A stretch of DNA of 64,000 nucleotides from Nereida ignava (GCF_001049735.1 NZ_CVPC01000005.1:124001-188000); one strand, 5' to 3'; shown: positions 48,278 to 57,634, numbered from the stretch's first letter. The notes: a model not told the origin generated them from the sequence alone. Made by a program: numbers and translations.

Positions 48278-49714
48278 TTACTCGGCGGCCACGGTAAGGT
48301 TGCTATCGAGATAGCTCAGCATCGCCTCGGCTGCATCGCGACCATCCTTGATTGCCCAAACAACAAGGCTGGCCCCACGAACAATATCGCCGACCGCAAA
48401 CACACCATCGAGGCTGGTTTTGCCCGTAGTAAAGTCTGCTTTGATTGTTCCCCAGCGGGTCACTTCAAGACCGTCTGTGTTCCAAAGCTTAGGAAGCTCT
48501 TCAGGTTCAAACCCAAGCGCCTTAATAACAAGGTCCGCTTCCTCAACATAATCTGCCCCCTCAATTTCTTCGGGGCTTTGACGGCCAGACGCATCAGGTG
48601 CACCAAGACGCATTTTGCTAACCTTCACGCCTTCAACGTGGTCGTCACCCACAAACGCTTTAGGCGCAGACAGCCAAACAAACTCGACACCTTCTTCTTC
48701 AGCGTTTTGAACCTCACGCTGTGAGCCCGGCATATTCGCACGGTCACGGCGATACAGCAGCTTCACGCTTTCGGCGCCTTGGCGAATAGACGTACGGACG
48801 CAGTCCATAGCCGTGTCACCACCACCAATAACCACGATCTTTTTGCCGTCTGCATTCAACGTACCATCGTCAAATTCTGGAACGTCATCGCCGAACGACT
48901 TACGGTTAGACGCCGTAAGGAAATCAATCGCATTCACAATACCATCAACCCCAACGCCTGGCGCTTTGAGGTCACGGGTCTTGTAAACACCAGTAGCGAT
49001 CAAAACTGCATCGTGCTTGCCACGGATTGCATCAAAGGTGATGTCCTCACCAACGTTACAGTTAAGTACAAACTCAACACCTGCGGCCTCAAGCTGCTCG
49101 TTGCGGCGCGTTACAATGTCTTTTTCAAGCTTAAAGCCGGGGATACCGTAGGTCAGCAGACCACCTGCGCGGTCATAGCGATCATAGATCGTGACCTGAA
49201 TGCCCTGACGGCGGAGCACGTCTGCTGCGGCCAAACCACCAGGGCCGGCACCGATAATGCCGACTGATTCTGTGCGTTCTTGGCGGGGCTGGATAGGTTT
49301 GACCCATCCATTCTCCCAAGCAGTGTCCGTGATGTATTTTTCGACCGCGCCGATGGTCACGGTACCGTGGCCAGACTGTTCAATGACGCAGTTGCCTTCA
49401 CACAAGCGGTCTTGGGGGCAAATGCGGCCACAGATTTCTGGGAATGTATTCGTAGCTTGGCTGACTTCATATGCTTCTTGCAGGCGGCCTTCAGCGGTTA
49501 GGCGCAACCAGTCAGGAATGTTGTTGTGCAAAGGGCAATGCGACTGGCAATACGGAACACCACACTGCGAGCATCGTGAGGCCTGCTCTTCAGCTTTGCG
49601 CGTTGCGAATTCTGCGTAGATCTCGTTGAAATCTTCACGACGCTCAGACGCGCCGCGTTTCTCTGGCATATCACGCTCTACTTTCGTGAACTTTAGCATC
49701 TTTTGACCAGCCAT
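48278..49714 (-). CDS. gltD: Glutamate synthase small subunit
   Basis: A 478-residue flavoprotein that feeds electrons from NADPH to GltB. Two N-terminal 4Fe-4S motifs are seen (CSQCGVPYCQSHCP and CGRICPQDRLCEGNC), then an FAD site GAGPGGLAAADVLRRQG and an NADPH site GGGDTAMDCVRT. GGGAGAG sits before the ATG. It is transcribed first in gltD-gltB. An AT-rich region with inverted repeats upstream (49815-49861) may carry its control elements. Confidence 0.97.
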   Translation of the reverse strand: MAGQKMLKFTKVERDMPEKRGASERREDFNEIYAEFATRKAEEQASRCSQCGVPYCQSHCPLHNNIPDWLRLTAEGRLQEAYEVSQATNTFPEICGRICPQDRLCEGNCVIEQSGHGTVTIGAVEKYITDTAWENGWVKPIQPRQERTESVGIIGAGPGGLAAADVLRRQGIQVTIYDRYDRAGGLLTYGIPGFKLEKDIVTRRNEQLEAAGVEFVLNCNVGEDITFDAIRGKHDAVLIATGVYKTRDLKAPGVGVDGIVNAIDFLTASNRKSFGDDVPEFDDGTLNADGKKIVVIGGGDTAMDCVRTSIRQGAESVKLLYRRDRANMPGSQREVQNAEEEGVEFVWLSAPKAFVGDDHVEGVKVSKMRLGAPDASGRQSPEEIEGADYVEEADLVIKALGFEPEELPKLWNTDGLEVTRWGTIKADFTTGKTSLDGVFAVGDIVRGASLVVWAIKDGRDAAEAMLSYLDSNLTVAAE

Positions 49715-49814
49715 GAGAACTCTCCCTAAATCAATCCAGAATGCTGCTTTACTCTAGGGCGCATGAATATAAAAGGCAGTAATACTTACCTACTTATCAT
49801 TATTTAGGTGTTTT

Positions 49815-49861
49815 GGACTTATTTTCGCTAATTTATCAATATATATAAGTCCGAATCGGAC
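49815..49861. promoter_or_regulatory. Two inverted repeats in the gltD/uppP divergent region
   Basis: GGACTTAT (49815-49822) and ATAAGTCC (49845-49852) form an 8-bp inverted repeat. The second arm overlaps GTCCGA-A-TCGGAC (49849-49861), a perfect 6-bp palindrome around one base. Both lie in a strongly AT-rich stretch between the divergent gltD and uppP genes. They look like binding sites for one or two regulators, but the factor is not identifiable from sequence alone. Confidence 0.4.
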
Positions 49862-49931
49862 ATAAATAAGTATGTTGCCCAGTAATTACAATGAGTTAAG
49901 CTTTAGCATCGCTAAGTCAGAGAGGGCATCA

Positions 49932-50735
49932 ATGCCGCTATATTATCTCGTCATTATTGCACTCATACAGGGCATCACAGAATTTCTACCTGTATCATCA
50001 AGCGGCCATCTTATCTTATTGCCAAGCTTAACTGGTGCAGAAGATCAGGGGCAAGTTATTGATGTTGCAGCGCATTTTGGCACTCTCTTTGCCGTAATCG
50101 CATTTTTTTGGGCAGATGTTCGCAGTGCAGCAATTGGGCTACCCAAAGCGCTGACCGGCCATGGCACGACTCAAGGCGAGCGCCTCGCCCAGTTACTGAT
50201 CATTGCGACCATTCCTGTAGTCATTGCGGGATTTGCGCTCAAAATGTCAGGCTACAATGATGCACTACGCAATATTACCGTCATCGGCTGGACGATGATT
50301 ATTTTCGGAATCGTGCTTTGGTATTTTGACACTAAATGTCCAAGCATCAAAAATACACCAGATTGGACAAGAAAAGACGCTGTTATCATGGGTCTCTGGC
50401 AAGCAATCGCGTTGATCCCCGGCGTGTCACGGTCTGGCGCGACGATAAGCGGCGCACGCGCCCTTGGCTACACACGCTCAGACGCGGCAAAACTTGCAAT
50501 GCTCATGTCGATCCCGACAATCATTGCGTCTGCAACGCTGTTAGTCTTGAGTTTGAATGCACAGTCGAGCGCAACCCTTTGGCGCGACATATTGATAGTC
50601 GTAGCTCTGTCGTTTGGCGCAGCATTAGTTGCGCTAAGTTTGATGATGAAGCTGCTGAAATCTGTCAGCTTCACCCCTTATGTTATCTACAGAATCGCAC
50701 TTGGCGCAGTACTTCTGGTGATTGCGTACACCTAA
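49932..50735 (+). CDS. uppP: Undecaprenyl-diphosphatase (BacA type)
   Basis: A 267-residue membrane phosphatase that recycles undecaprenyl pyrophosphate for cell-wall lipid carrier. The BacA signatures are intact: ITEFLPVSSSGHL with the catalytic glutamate region, and the loop IPGVSRSGATI. The start follows AGAGAGG. The stop overlaps the convergent NDUFA9-like gene by four bases. A 20-residue extension upstream (start at 49872) is unlikely. Confidence 0.96.
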   Translation: MPLYYLVIIALIQGITEFLPVSSSGHLILLPSLTGAEDQGQVIDVAAHFGTLFAVIAFFWADVRSAAIGLPKALTGHGTTQGERLAQLLIIATIPVVIAGFALKMSGYNDALRNITVIGWTMIIFGIVLWYFDTKCPSIKNTPDWTRKDAVIMGLWQAIALIPGVSRSGATISGARALGYTRSDAAKLAMLMSIPTIIASATLLVLSLNAQSSATLWRDILIVVALSFGAALVALSLMMKLLKSVSFTPYVIYRIALGAVLLVIAYT

Positions 50736-51712
50736 GCCTTGAGGTTCTTTGCGCTTTCCTTGATTGCGTCATACTGCCCGGACGGACGGAAACGCCACAG
50801 GTATTCTGGCAGAACTGACTCCAAAGCTGTGGGCGCAATACCCAGATCCGCAAAAGTCTTTGCATCAGCTGATACAACGTTATCACGACGCAAGTTACGC
50901 ACCTGATCCGCAGTAATTGCCGGAGCAACAAGACCCAAGGACAGCACCTTCGCGACAGAAAAACCAAATGCCATTACATTTGCAACAGGAAATGGGATGT
51001 TCACGACAAGCTTGCGACGGCGGATCACACTAAGCATCTCACCCATCAAGTCTTTGAATGTATGTACCTCTGGTCCACCCAATTCATACACGCCGCCACT
51101 CGCTTTACCCAAAACACCCAGAACAACAGCCTGAGCAACGTCATCGACGTAAACTGGTTGGAACTTTGTGGCCGCACCGACGACTGGAAGAATGGGACCC
51201 ATGCGCGACATCGCCGCGAACCGATTAAAGAACTCATCTTCTGGACCAAAGACAATTGATGGACGCACGATCATCGCATTTGGCATATGCGCCAAAACGC
51301 CCTGCTCACCCAATGCTTTGCTCACTGCATACTGGCTATCGCTTTTCTCATCCGCACCGATTGCGGAAACCAAAACCATGCGCTCAATACCAGCTTTAGC
51401 TGCCAGACGCGCAATACGCTCGGCGCCTTCGTGCTGCACTGCGTCAAACTTGTTCTTGCCGCTCTCGGCCAAAATGCCCACGCAATTCACAACAGCATCA
51501 GCGCCCTGCATCACCAATGCAACTGACGCATCATCGCGGATGTTGCACAACACAGGCTCAACCTGACCAACCACACCATACGGCTTTACAAAAATCGCCT
51601 CGTTCGGATTACGCACAGCGACCCGCACGCGCCATCCCTCTTTGGCCATCCGCCGAGCAACATAGCGCCCAACAAAACCAGAGCCGCCGTAGATTGTGAC
51701 CAGCTTAGACAT
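50732..51712 (-). CDS. NAD(P)-binding NDUFA9-like protein
   Basis: A 326-residue extended-SDR protein. TIYGGSGFVGRYVARRM is the Rossmann glycine motif, and NCVGILAE, SAIGADEKSDSQYAVSKALGE (with Y and K in the catalytic spacing) and RPSIVFGPEDEFFNRFA are typical of the complex I NDUFA9/39-kDa subunit family. In alphaproteobacteria it associates with complex I or acts as an independent oxidoreductase; no nuo gene is in the window. It converges on uppP with interlocked stops. Confidence 0.85.
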   Translation of the reverse strand: MSKLVTIYGGSGFVGRYVARRMAKEGWRVRVAVRNPNEAIFVKPYGVVGQVEPVLCNIRDDASVALVMQGADAVVNCVGILAESGKNKFDAVQHEGAERIARLAAKAGIERMVLVSAIGADEKSDSQYAVSKALGEQGVLAHMPNAMIVRPSIVFGPEDEFFNRFAAMSRMGPILPVVGAATKFQPVYVDDVAQAVVLGVLGKASGGVYELGGPEVHTFKDLMGEMLSVIRRRKLVVNIPFPVANVMAFGFSVAKVLSLGLVAPAITADQVRNLRRDNVVSADAKTFADLGIAPTALESVLPEYLWRFRPSGQYDAIKESAKNLKA

Positions 51713-51806
51713 AATAATAATCCTGTATTCTTTGGCTGCCTAGCGATGTAACGCCCAACGCCAATTCAGACAAGCCGCATTTCGCCGCGGCCAAGCGGTT
51801 GTGTTA

Positions 51807-51835
51807 TTGACAGCGCCCCCCCCACCGCCTAAACG
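51807..51835 (+). promoter_or_regulatory. Probable promoter of tRNA-Leu
   Basis: A consensus -35 TTGACA (51807-51812), a 17-base spacer that includes a run of eight C, and a -10 TAAACG (51830-51835) lie 16 bases upstream of the tRNA 5' end. The -35 is strong and the -10 weak. Position supports a promoter for the tRNA. Confidence 0.6.
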
Positions 51836-51851
51836 CCACTCCACGACACCT

Positions 51852-51937
51852 GCCCAGGTGGCGGAATGGTAGACGCGCTAGCTTCAGGTGCTAGTGTCCG
51901 TATGGACGTGGAGGTTCGAGTCCTCTCCTGGGCACCA
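51852..51937 (+). tRNA. tRNA-Leu (anticodon CAG)
   Basis: An 86-base leucine tRNA with the long variable arm. Acceptor stem GCCCAGG/CCTGGGC, anticodon loop TTCAGGT giving CAG, T-loop GGTTCGAGTCC, encoded CCA at the 3' end. Its 3' end is 105 bases from the glycosyltransferase gene. Confidence 0.96.
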
Positions 51938-52042
51938 GTTTTCCTCTCAGATAGAGTAACCAATAATTAACCAATTCAGAGGCTAACTCACATCCTCTAA
52001 TTGTGAGTTAATTATGTTTGCCAGTTTTCATCGATATCCAGC

Positions 52043-53308
52043 GTGAGACACCTTGTTATAGGCATAAACTTTGCTCCTGAGGCGATGTCTACGGGCCTAT
52101 ATACAACGCAAATGTGTGAGTATTTGGCCGAGCTAGATCATGAGGTCACCGTTCTTTGCGGACAGCCTTACTTTCCCAATTGGGCAGTTCACCGTGGGTG
52201 GAGCAAATTTCGCTACACAAAACGCGATCATGGCAAAATTGATGTGACCCACTGTCCTCATTACGTGCCGCGGAACCCGACGGGCATCAGGCGCATCATT
52301 CATCATACGTCCTTTGCCTTTGCAATTTTGCCGATCTTGATTTGGTACAGTCTAACGAAGCGGTTCGATTTGGTTACAGTCGTCGCGCCCTCGCTGATGA
52401 GCGCACCATTCGCTTTGGCCTTCGCGAAGGTTTCAGGGGCGCGATCACACTTGCATGTTCAGGACTTTGAGGTCGAGGCGGCCTTTGCGACCAAACTCAT
52501 CGATCCGGAGACGCTACTCGGACGCGCAGCACTTCGTTTTGAAAAGTGCTGCCTGAAGCGCTTTAACTTGGTTACTACGATTTCACCGAAAATGCTCCTG
52601 AAGCTCCACCAAAAGGGGGTTACACCCGACAAAACATATGAGTTGAGAAACTGGGCCGATACCAGCCGAATAAAGCCACAAGAGCCGTCGCAGTCATTCA
52701 AAAAGGAAATTCGGATCAGCACAGAATACGTCGCGCTCTACTCGGGTAATATAGGCAACAAACAAGGTATCGGGATCATAGTTGAGGCTGCGAAACTGCT
52801 GTCGCATCGCACTGACCTTACGTTCTTGATCTGCGGGAATGGTCCTGCACTGACAGATCTCAAGCGCAAAGCGTTAGGGCTGCCGAACGTCAGGTTTATT
52901 GACCTACAACCGCACGAGCGTCTGTCCGACCTGCTGAGCATCGCAAATATTCATCTGATGCCCCAAATCGCAGATGCAGCTGACCTGTTGCTACCATCAA
53001 AACTGACTAACATGTTTGCGTCAGAACGCCCTATTGTCGCCACTGCGGCACGTGGCACCGGCCTCGCGGATGAGATCAAGGGCGTAGGCATTGCCACGCC
53101 GCCTGGTGACCCGCCGAAATTTGCCCGCGCAATCGAACAGTTTTTGAACGACAAAGAATTACGCGCCGAGATGGGCAAAAAGGCGCGTTTAATTGCGCTC
53201 ACGCGTTGGGAAAAGAACTCAATACTTACTCGATTTGAGGCGCGCCTACATGAACTGCTTGGCACGTCTAAACGAAAAGGTAAGCCACGCGGTAATCCAC
53301 GCACATAG
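52043..53308 (+). CDS. WcaI-like glycosyltransferase family 4 protein
   Basis: A 421-residue GT4 enzyme in GT-B fold. The N-terminus FAPEAMSTGLYTTQMCEYLAE is the acceptor-side motif seen in WcaI of colanic acid synthesis; the C-terminal nucleotide-sugar domain has YSGNIGNKQG, FLICGNGPAL and LPSKLTNMFASERPIVA. The likely start is GTG at 52043. It probably transfers a deoxyhexose or hexose in an exopolysaccharide or O-antigen, but no polysaccharide locus is close by. It lies alone between tRNA-Leu and an RNase D-like gene. Confidence 0.82.
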   Translation: MRHLVIGINFAPEAMSTGLYTTQMCEYLAELDHEVTVLCGQPYFPNWAVHRGWSKFRYTKRDHGKIDVTHCPHYVPRNPTGIRRIIHHTSFAFAILPILIWYSLTKRFDLVTVVAPSLMSAPFALAFAKVSGARSHLHVQDFEVEAAFATKLIDPETLLGRAALRFEKCCLKRFNLVTTISPKMLLKLHQKGVTPDKTYELRNWADTSRIKPQEPSQSFKKEIRISTEYVALYSGNIGNKQGIGIIVEAAKLLSHRTDLTFLICGNGPALTDLKRKALGLPNVRFIDLQPHERLSDLLSIANIHLMPQIADAADLLLPSKLTNMFASERPIVATAARGTGLADEIKGVGIATPPGDPPKFARAIEQFLNDKELRAEMGKKARLIALTRWEKNSILTRFEARLHELLGTSKRKGKPRGNPRT

Positions 53309-53386
53309 ACACCTCAGATGCCTCTGCTCTTTCCTTGAGCGCTCAAAGCGCATATGCCAACGGGCAACACTATTGCAGGGCCGGAT

Positions 53387-54001
53387 ATGACAAACACACT
53401 CTACCAAAATGACCTCCCTGATGACTTGGATTTGGGTCCAGTCGTCGCGATTGACTGTGAAACGATGGGCCTACATCCGCACCGCGATCGTCTGTGTGTT
53501 ATCCAGATGTCAGGCGGCGATGGAAACGCACATTTAGTACAGGTAGCAAAGGGCCAAACCGAGGCACCAAATTTGTGCCGCATGCTGACCGATCCAAACG
53601 TGCTCAAGCTGTTTCACTATGGCCGGTTTGACATCGCAGCTATGGATAATGCCTTTGGCGCCCTAACTGCGCCGGTTTACTGCACAAAAATCGCTAGTCG
53701 CCTCATTCGCACATACACCGACCGGCACGGCCTGAAGAACCTGCTGCAAGAACTGTTGAGCGTGGACATTAGCAAGCAGCAACAATCCAGTGACTGGGGT
53801 GCCGAAAAACTTACTGACGCACAGCTGGAATATGCTGCAAGTGACGTGCTTTACCTGCACCGCTTGCGTGATGAGCTAAACATCCGCCTTGAGCGCGAAG
53901 GCCGCATGGAGCTTGCACAACGGTGCTTTGACTTCCTGCCGACCCGTGCGCAACTTGATTTGGCTGGTTGGCCTGACAGCGATATTTTCGCGCACTCCTG
54001 A
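53387..54001 (+). CDS. RNase D-like 3'-5' exonuclease
   Basis: A 204-residue DEDDy exonuclease: AIDCETMGL (exo I), HYGRFDIAAM (exo II) and YAASDVLYLHRL (exo III with the tyrosine). It has only the catalytic domain, lacking the HRDC domains of E. coli RNase D, which is common in alphaproteobacteria. It probably trims tRNA or other RNA 3' ends. ATG at 53387; an in-frame ATG at 53354 is weaker. It is followed by kdsD 18 bases later. Confidence 0.9.
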   Translation: MTNTLYQNDLPDDLDLGPVVAIDCETMGLHPHRDRLCVIQMSGGDGNAHLVQVAKGQTEAPNLCRMLTDPNVLKLFHYGRFDIAAMDNAFGALTAPVYCTKIASRLIRTYTDRHGLKNLLQELLSVDISKQQQSSDWGAEKLTDAQLEYAASDVLYLHRLRDELNIRLEREGRMELAQRCFDFLPTRAQLDLAGWPDSDIFAHS

Positions 54002-54019
54002 TTTGAGCGGATCCTAAAT

Positions 54020-54979
54020 ATGACTGATTTCAAAAGCCTTGGCCAAGATGTCATCCGTGCCGAAGCCGAGGCCCTTGAGACACTCGCCAATCAGCTTGGG
54101 GATAGTTTTGAGGCTGCAGCAAAGTTGATGCTTGCCGCGACAGGTCGGGTCATTTTGTGCGGGATGGGGAAATCTGGTCATATTGCGCGCAAGATAGCGG
54201 CCACGCTGGCAAGTACCGGCACCCCCGCACAGTTCGTACACCCCGCCGAGGCCAGCCACGGTGACCTAGGTATGATGGCGAAGGGTGATGTTGTGTTGCT
54301 TTTGTCAAACTCGGGTGAGACTCCTGAACTGGCCGATGTGATTGCACACACAAGGCGCTTCAATATTCCGCTAATCGGCATGGCGAGCCGCGCTGACAGC
54401 ACCCTACTGACACAGTCGGATGTTGCTTTGGTCTTACCTCAACTCGGCGAGGCCTGCGGTACCGGCGTTGTTCCCACTATTTCCACAACCATGACCCTAG
54501 CGCTTGGTGATGCGCTTGCGGTCGTTCTGATGAAGCACCGTCAATTTACGCCTGCCAACTTCCGCGATTTTCACCCCGGCGGGAAACTCGGCGCACTGCT
54601 TTCAAAAGTCGGCGACCTGATGCACTCGGGCGATGCGGTGCCGCTGACTACGGCAAATACCTCAATGCAGGACGTACTCATTACGATAAGTCAAAAAGGC
54701 TTTGGCGTGGTGGGTGTGACCGATGACAGCGGCACGCTTAAGGGCATCATTACGGACGGTGACCTACGCAGACACATGGATGGGCTTCTTGACCTGACCG
54801 CAGGTGACGTGATGACTGCCGGACCAAAAACCATCTCACCAGATGCACTTGCCGAAGAAGCGGTTGGGCAAATGAATGAACGCAAGATCACATGTCTGTT
54901 CGTTGTTGACCCAAAAGGACTAGCACAACCTTGTGGTATTCTGCACATCCATGACTGTTTACGCGCCGGACTGGGGTAG
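54020..54979 (+). CDS. kdsD: Arabinose-5-phosphate isomerase
   Basis: A 319-residue KpsF/GutQ/KdsD protein. SIS sugar-isomerase domain (CGMGKSGHIARKIAATLASTGTPAQFVHPAEASHGDLGM) is followed by two CBS domains. It converts ribulose-5-phosphate to arabinose-5-phosphate, precursor of KDO in LPS. It starts the lpt cluster, two bases from lptC. It fits LPS assembly with lptC, lptA and lptB. Confidence 0.95.
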   Translation: MTDFKSLGQDVIRAEAEALETLANQLGDSFEAAAKLMLAATGRVILCGMGKSGHIARKIAATLASTGTPAQFVHPAEASHGDLGMMAKGDVVLLLSNSGETPELADVIAHTRRFNIPLIGMASRADSTLLTQSDVALVLPQLGEACGTGVVPTISTTMTLALGDALAVVLMKHRQFTPANFRDFHPGGKLGALLSKVGDLMHSGDAVPLTTANTSMQDVLITISQKGFGVVGVTDDSGTLKGIITDGDLRRHMDGLLDLTAGDVMTAGPKTISPDALAEEAVGQMNERKITCLFVVDPKGLAQPCGILHIHDCLRAGLG

Positions 54980-54980
54980 G

Positions 54981-55580
54981 ATGCTTCGGGCAGACAACAG
55001 ATATTCGCGACTGGTTGTTTGGCTGAAAATCATCCTGCCAATTGTCGGCCTTGTTTTGCTGTCGCTGCTGTTTTTGGTCGCACGACCCGCCACGGATGTC
55101 CAAAGCACCATCCCCTATGCCAAAGTCGAGATAGATGAGATTGTCGCGGATCAACGCATTTCGGCACCCACACATTCAGGGGTCACTGCTGACGGTGATG
55201 CTATTGAATTTAAAGCTAAACTTGCCGCACCAAGTCCAGACAAGCCCGACAGCATCACGTCTGAAGGTATTTCAGCGCGGATTGATCTCAAAGGTGGTAC
55301 GACCATCTCTCTGACGGCGCCGCAAGCAAGCGTGGACGGACCAACCCAAACCGCGCGGCTTTCAGGAGGTGTTGAGGTAAATACTTCAACTGGTGTGATG
55401 GTACGAACTGACGCCGTAACAACATCGCTTGAGACAGCTACGCTGGTAACCGATGGGCCTGTGGAAGCCACCTCATCGCTTGGCCAGATCACAGCCGGTC
55501 AGATGACCTTGATACAGCAAAACCGCGGCGTCCATGTTCTGGTTTTCCAAAACGGCGTCCGAGTGATATACCAGCCATGA
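54981..55580 (+). CDS. lptC: LPS export periplasmic protein LptC
   Basis: A 199-residue protein with one N-terminal membrane helix (LVVWLKIILPIVGLVLLSLLF) and a periplasmic beta-jellyroll that relays LPS from LptBFG to LptA. ATG at 54981 immediately follows kdsD; an alternative ATG at 54951 would overlap kdsD by 29 bases. The sequence is diverse, as usual for LptC, so the name relies on context and the N-terminal pattern. Its stop is 17 bases before lptA. Confidence 0.9.
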   Translation: MLRADNRYSRLVVWLKIILPIVGLVLLSLLFLVARPATDVQSTIPYAKVEIDEIVADQRISAPTHSGVTADGDAIEFKAKLAAPSPDKPDSITSEGISARIDLKGGTTISLTAPQASVDGPTQTARLSGGVEVNTSTGVMVRTDAVTTSLETATLVTDGPVEATSSLGQITAGQMTLIQQNRGVHVLVFQNGVRVIYQP

Positions 55581-55597
55581 CTTTTGGAGAGCACCCT

Positions 55598-56080
55598 ATG
55601 TTTTTGCGCTTTATCATTGCCGCTTTTCTTTCTGTTTCCTTCTGCGTTTCAGCGACAGCGCAACAAGTTGCGTTTGGCAAAATTGCTAACAACCCAGATG
55701 CGGCACTTGAGATTACTGCCGACCAGCTCAGCGTTAATCAAGAAAACGGCACAGCCGTTTTTGATGGTAATGTCGTGATTGGCCAAGGTGTGATGCGCCT
55801 TGCCGCAGGCCGTGTTTTGGTTGTCTATGCGGAGGGTGACCAAAAAATTGAGCGGCTAGAAGCGACCGGCGGTGTAACGCTAGTGAATGGTGAGGACGCA
55901 GCAGAAGCAGAGCGCGCCGACTATTCAATTGCAAATAACGAAGTCGTAATGAGTGGAAACGTCCTTGTAACCCAAGGTCCAAATGCGTTGACGTCTGAAA
56001 GTATGACACTTGACCTTGCAACTGGTACGGCACGTATGAACGGTCGCGTGAAAACAATCCTCAACACTGGGCAGGACTGA
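55598..56080 (+). CDS. lptA: LPS transport periplasmic bridge protein LptA
   Basis: A 160-residue OstA-like protein. A signal peptide ends at SATAQQ, then a beta-jellyroll with ITADQLSVNQENGTAVFDGNV and GNVLVTQGPNALTSESMTLD, the LptA repeat. GGAGAG before the ATG at 55598 favours this over 55577. It forms the periplasmic LPS bridge. Its stop overlaps the lptB start (TGATG). Confidence 0.94.
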   Translation: MFLRFIIAAFLSVSFCVSATAQQVAFGKIANNPDAALEITADQLSVNQENGTAVFDGNVVIGQGVMRLAAGRVLVVYAEGDQKIERLEATGGVTLVNGEDAAEAERADYSIANNEVVMSGNVLVTQGPNALTSESMTLDLATGTARMNGRVKTILNTGQD

Positions 56081-56832
56081 TGCCAGATCTCAAAGTAACC
56101 GAAGGGTCCGCGGGACTACGGGTCAGCAACCTACGTAAAAGCTACCGTAAGCGGACCGTCATTCGAGACCTATCCATGACACTGGCGCGTGGTGAAGTTG
56201 TGGCTCTGCTGGGGTCAAACGGGTGCGGCAAATCAACCTGCTTTTACTCAATTGCAGGCCTCGTCACGCCCGAAGGTGGCCAAGTGACGATTGATGGCCG
56301 CGACGTAACGACCCTGCCAATGTATCGCCGCGCCAAACTGGGTATCGGCTACCTTCCACAAGAAATGTCCATTTTTCGTGGAATGAGCGTTGAAGACAAC
56401 ATCGGAGCAATCCTCGAAATTTCTGAGCCGGATCGCGCTATTCGACGCAAACGGCTTGATGAATTATTATCCGAATTCTCGATTGAACATTTACGCCGCG
56501 CCTCGGCACTTGCACTTTCGGGTGGCGAGCGGCGCCGCGTTGAAATTGCCCGCTGCCTTGCCGCTGATCCCAAATATGTGCTGCTGGATGAGCCATTTGC
56601 TGGCGTAGATCCTATTGCGGTGGGCGAAATTCGCACCCTCGTTTCAGATCTCAAAACACGCGGTCTTGGCGTTTTAATCACGGATCACAACGTGCGGGAA
56701 ACTCTCGAAATTGTTGATCGTGCTTACATCATGCACAGCGGAACAATCTTGATGAGTGGCACCGCAGCAGAGGTCGTAGCGGATGAGAAAGTGAAGCAAG
56801 TTTACCTCGGCCAAAATTTTCGCATTTCATAA
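56080..56832 (+). CDS. lptB: LPS export ABC transporter ATP-binding protein
   Basis: A 250-residue ATPase: Walker A GSNGCGKSTC, Q-loop in YLPQEMSIF, signature LSGGERRRVEIARCL, Walker B YVLLDEPFAGVDP, switch histidine ITDHNVRET. It powers LPS extraction with LptF and LptG, which are elsewhere. It overlaps lptA by one base. No rpoN follows it, unlike the gammaproteobacterial order; a 196-base gap leads to hpf. Confidence 0.97.
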   Translation: MPDLKVTEGSAGLRVSNLRKSYRKRTVIRDLSMTLARGEVVALLGSNGCGKSTCFYSIAGLVTPEGGQVTIDGRDVTTLPMYRRAKLGIGYLPQEMSIFRGMSVEDNIGAILEISEPDRAIRRKRLDELLSEFSIEHLRRASALALSGGERRRVEIARCLAADPKYVLLDEPFAGVDPIAVGEIRTLVSDLKTRGLGVLITDHNVRETLEIVDRAYIMHSGTILMSGTAAEVVADEKVKQVYLGQNFRIS

Positions 56833-57028
56833 CCAGCGCGCAATCTCACTTGACAGATCGCACTGATCCAGCGCCAAATGAAGCTAATGAAAGTGGCCAG
56901 ACCCATCTTTTTTAGCCTGATACTCGGTTGTCACCGCGCCCTTTCATTCAGCCAAAAGTTACCATTTCTTTACATTCATGCGTCAGGCCATGTTGGGCGG
57001 AAACGGTTCAAATAACACTGGAGACTTC

Positions 57029-57598
57029 ATGCGCTATCAAATCACTGGCAAGCAAATCGACATCGGCGACGCACTTCAAACACATGTCAAAAACGAACTT
57101 AATGACATCGTTGAGAAATACGCAGAACGACCGACGGACGCCAATGTGGTTTTTTCAAAAAGCGGTCATGAACACGTCTGTGAAGCGACCATCCATCTTT
57201 CAACCGGGCTGACCGCGCAAGCAAAGGCTCATGCGACCGAAATCTATGCGGCATTCGATGAATGTGCCGAGAAAATGGAAAAGCAGTTGCGGCGCTACAA
57301 ACGGCGCCTAAAGGACCACCATAGCAAGCGGAAAGAACCGGTTGAACAATTGGGGGCTTCCTCTTATATCCTCGCGGCAAGTGAGGGCGTTGACGACAGT
57401 GAACCGGAAACGTTGCAGCCTATGATTATTGCCGAGGTTGAAACTAAAGTTTCAACAATGTCAGTCGGTGAAGCGGTTATGCAGATGGAGATTTCCGGAG
57501 CGCCGGTGGTGATTTTCCGGAACGAGAGTAACAGTGCGTTTGGGGTCGTCTACAAGCGCGACGATGGTAACATTGGGTGGATCGAGCCCAAAACGTAA
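57029..57598 (+). CDS. hpf: Ribosome hibernation promoting factor (long form)
   Basis: A 189-residue protein. The N-terminal HPF/RaiA domain (residues 1-100, YQITGKQIDIGDALQTHV and a basic RRYKRRLKDHH end) binds the 30S decoding region. The C-terminal domain (SVGEAVMQMEISGAPVVIFRNE) promotes ribosome dimers in long-form HPF. GGAGA precedes ATG at 57029. It is followed by ptsN 36 bases later. Confidence 0.95.
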   Translation: MRYQITGKQIDIGDALQTHVKNELNDIVEKYAERPTDANVVFSKSGHEHVCEATIHLSTGLTAQAKAHATEIYAAFDECAEKMEKQLRRYKRRLKDHHSKRKEPVEQLGASSYILAASEGVDDSEPETLQPMIIAEVETKVSTMSVGEAVMQMEISGAPVVIFRNESNSAFGVVYKRDDGNIGWIEPKT

Positions 57599-57634
57599 CA
57601 GGGCATCGGCGCATCAGCCGAAAAGAGTAGTACA

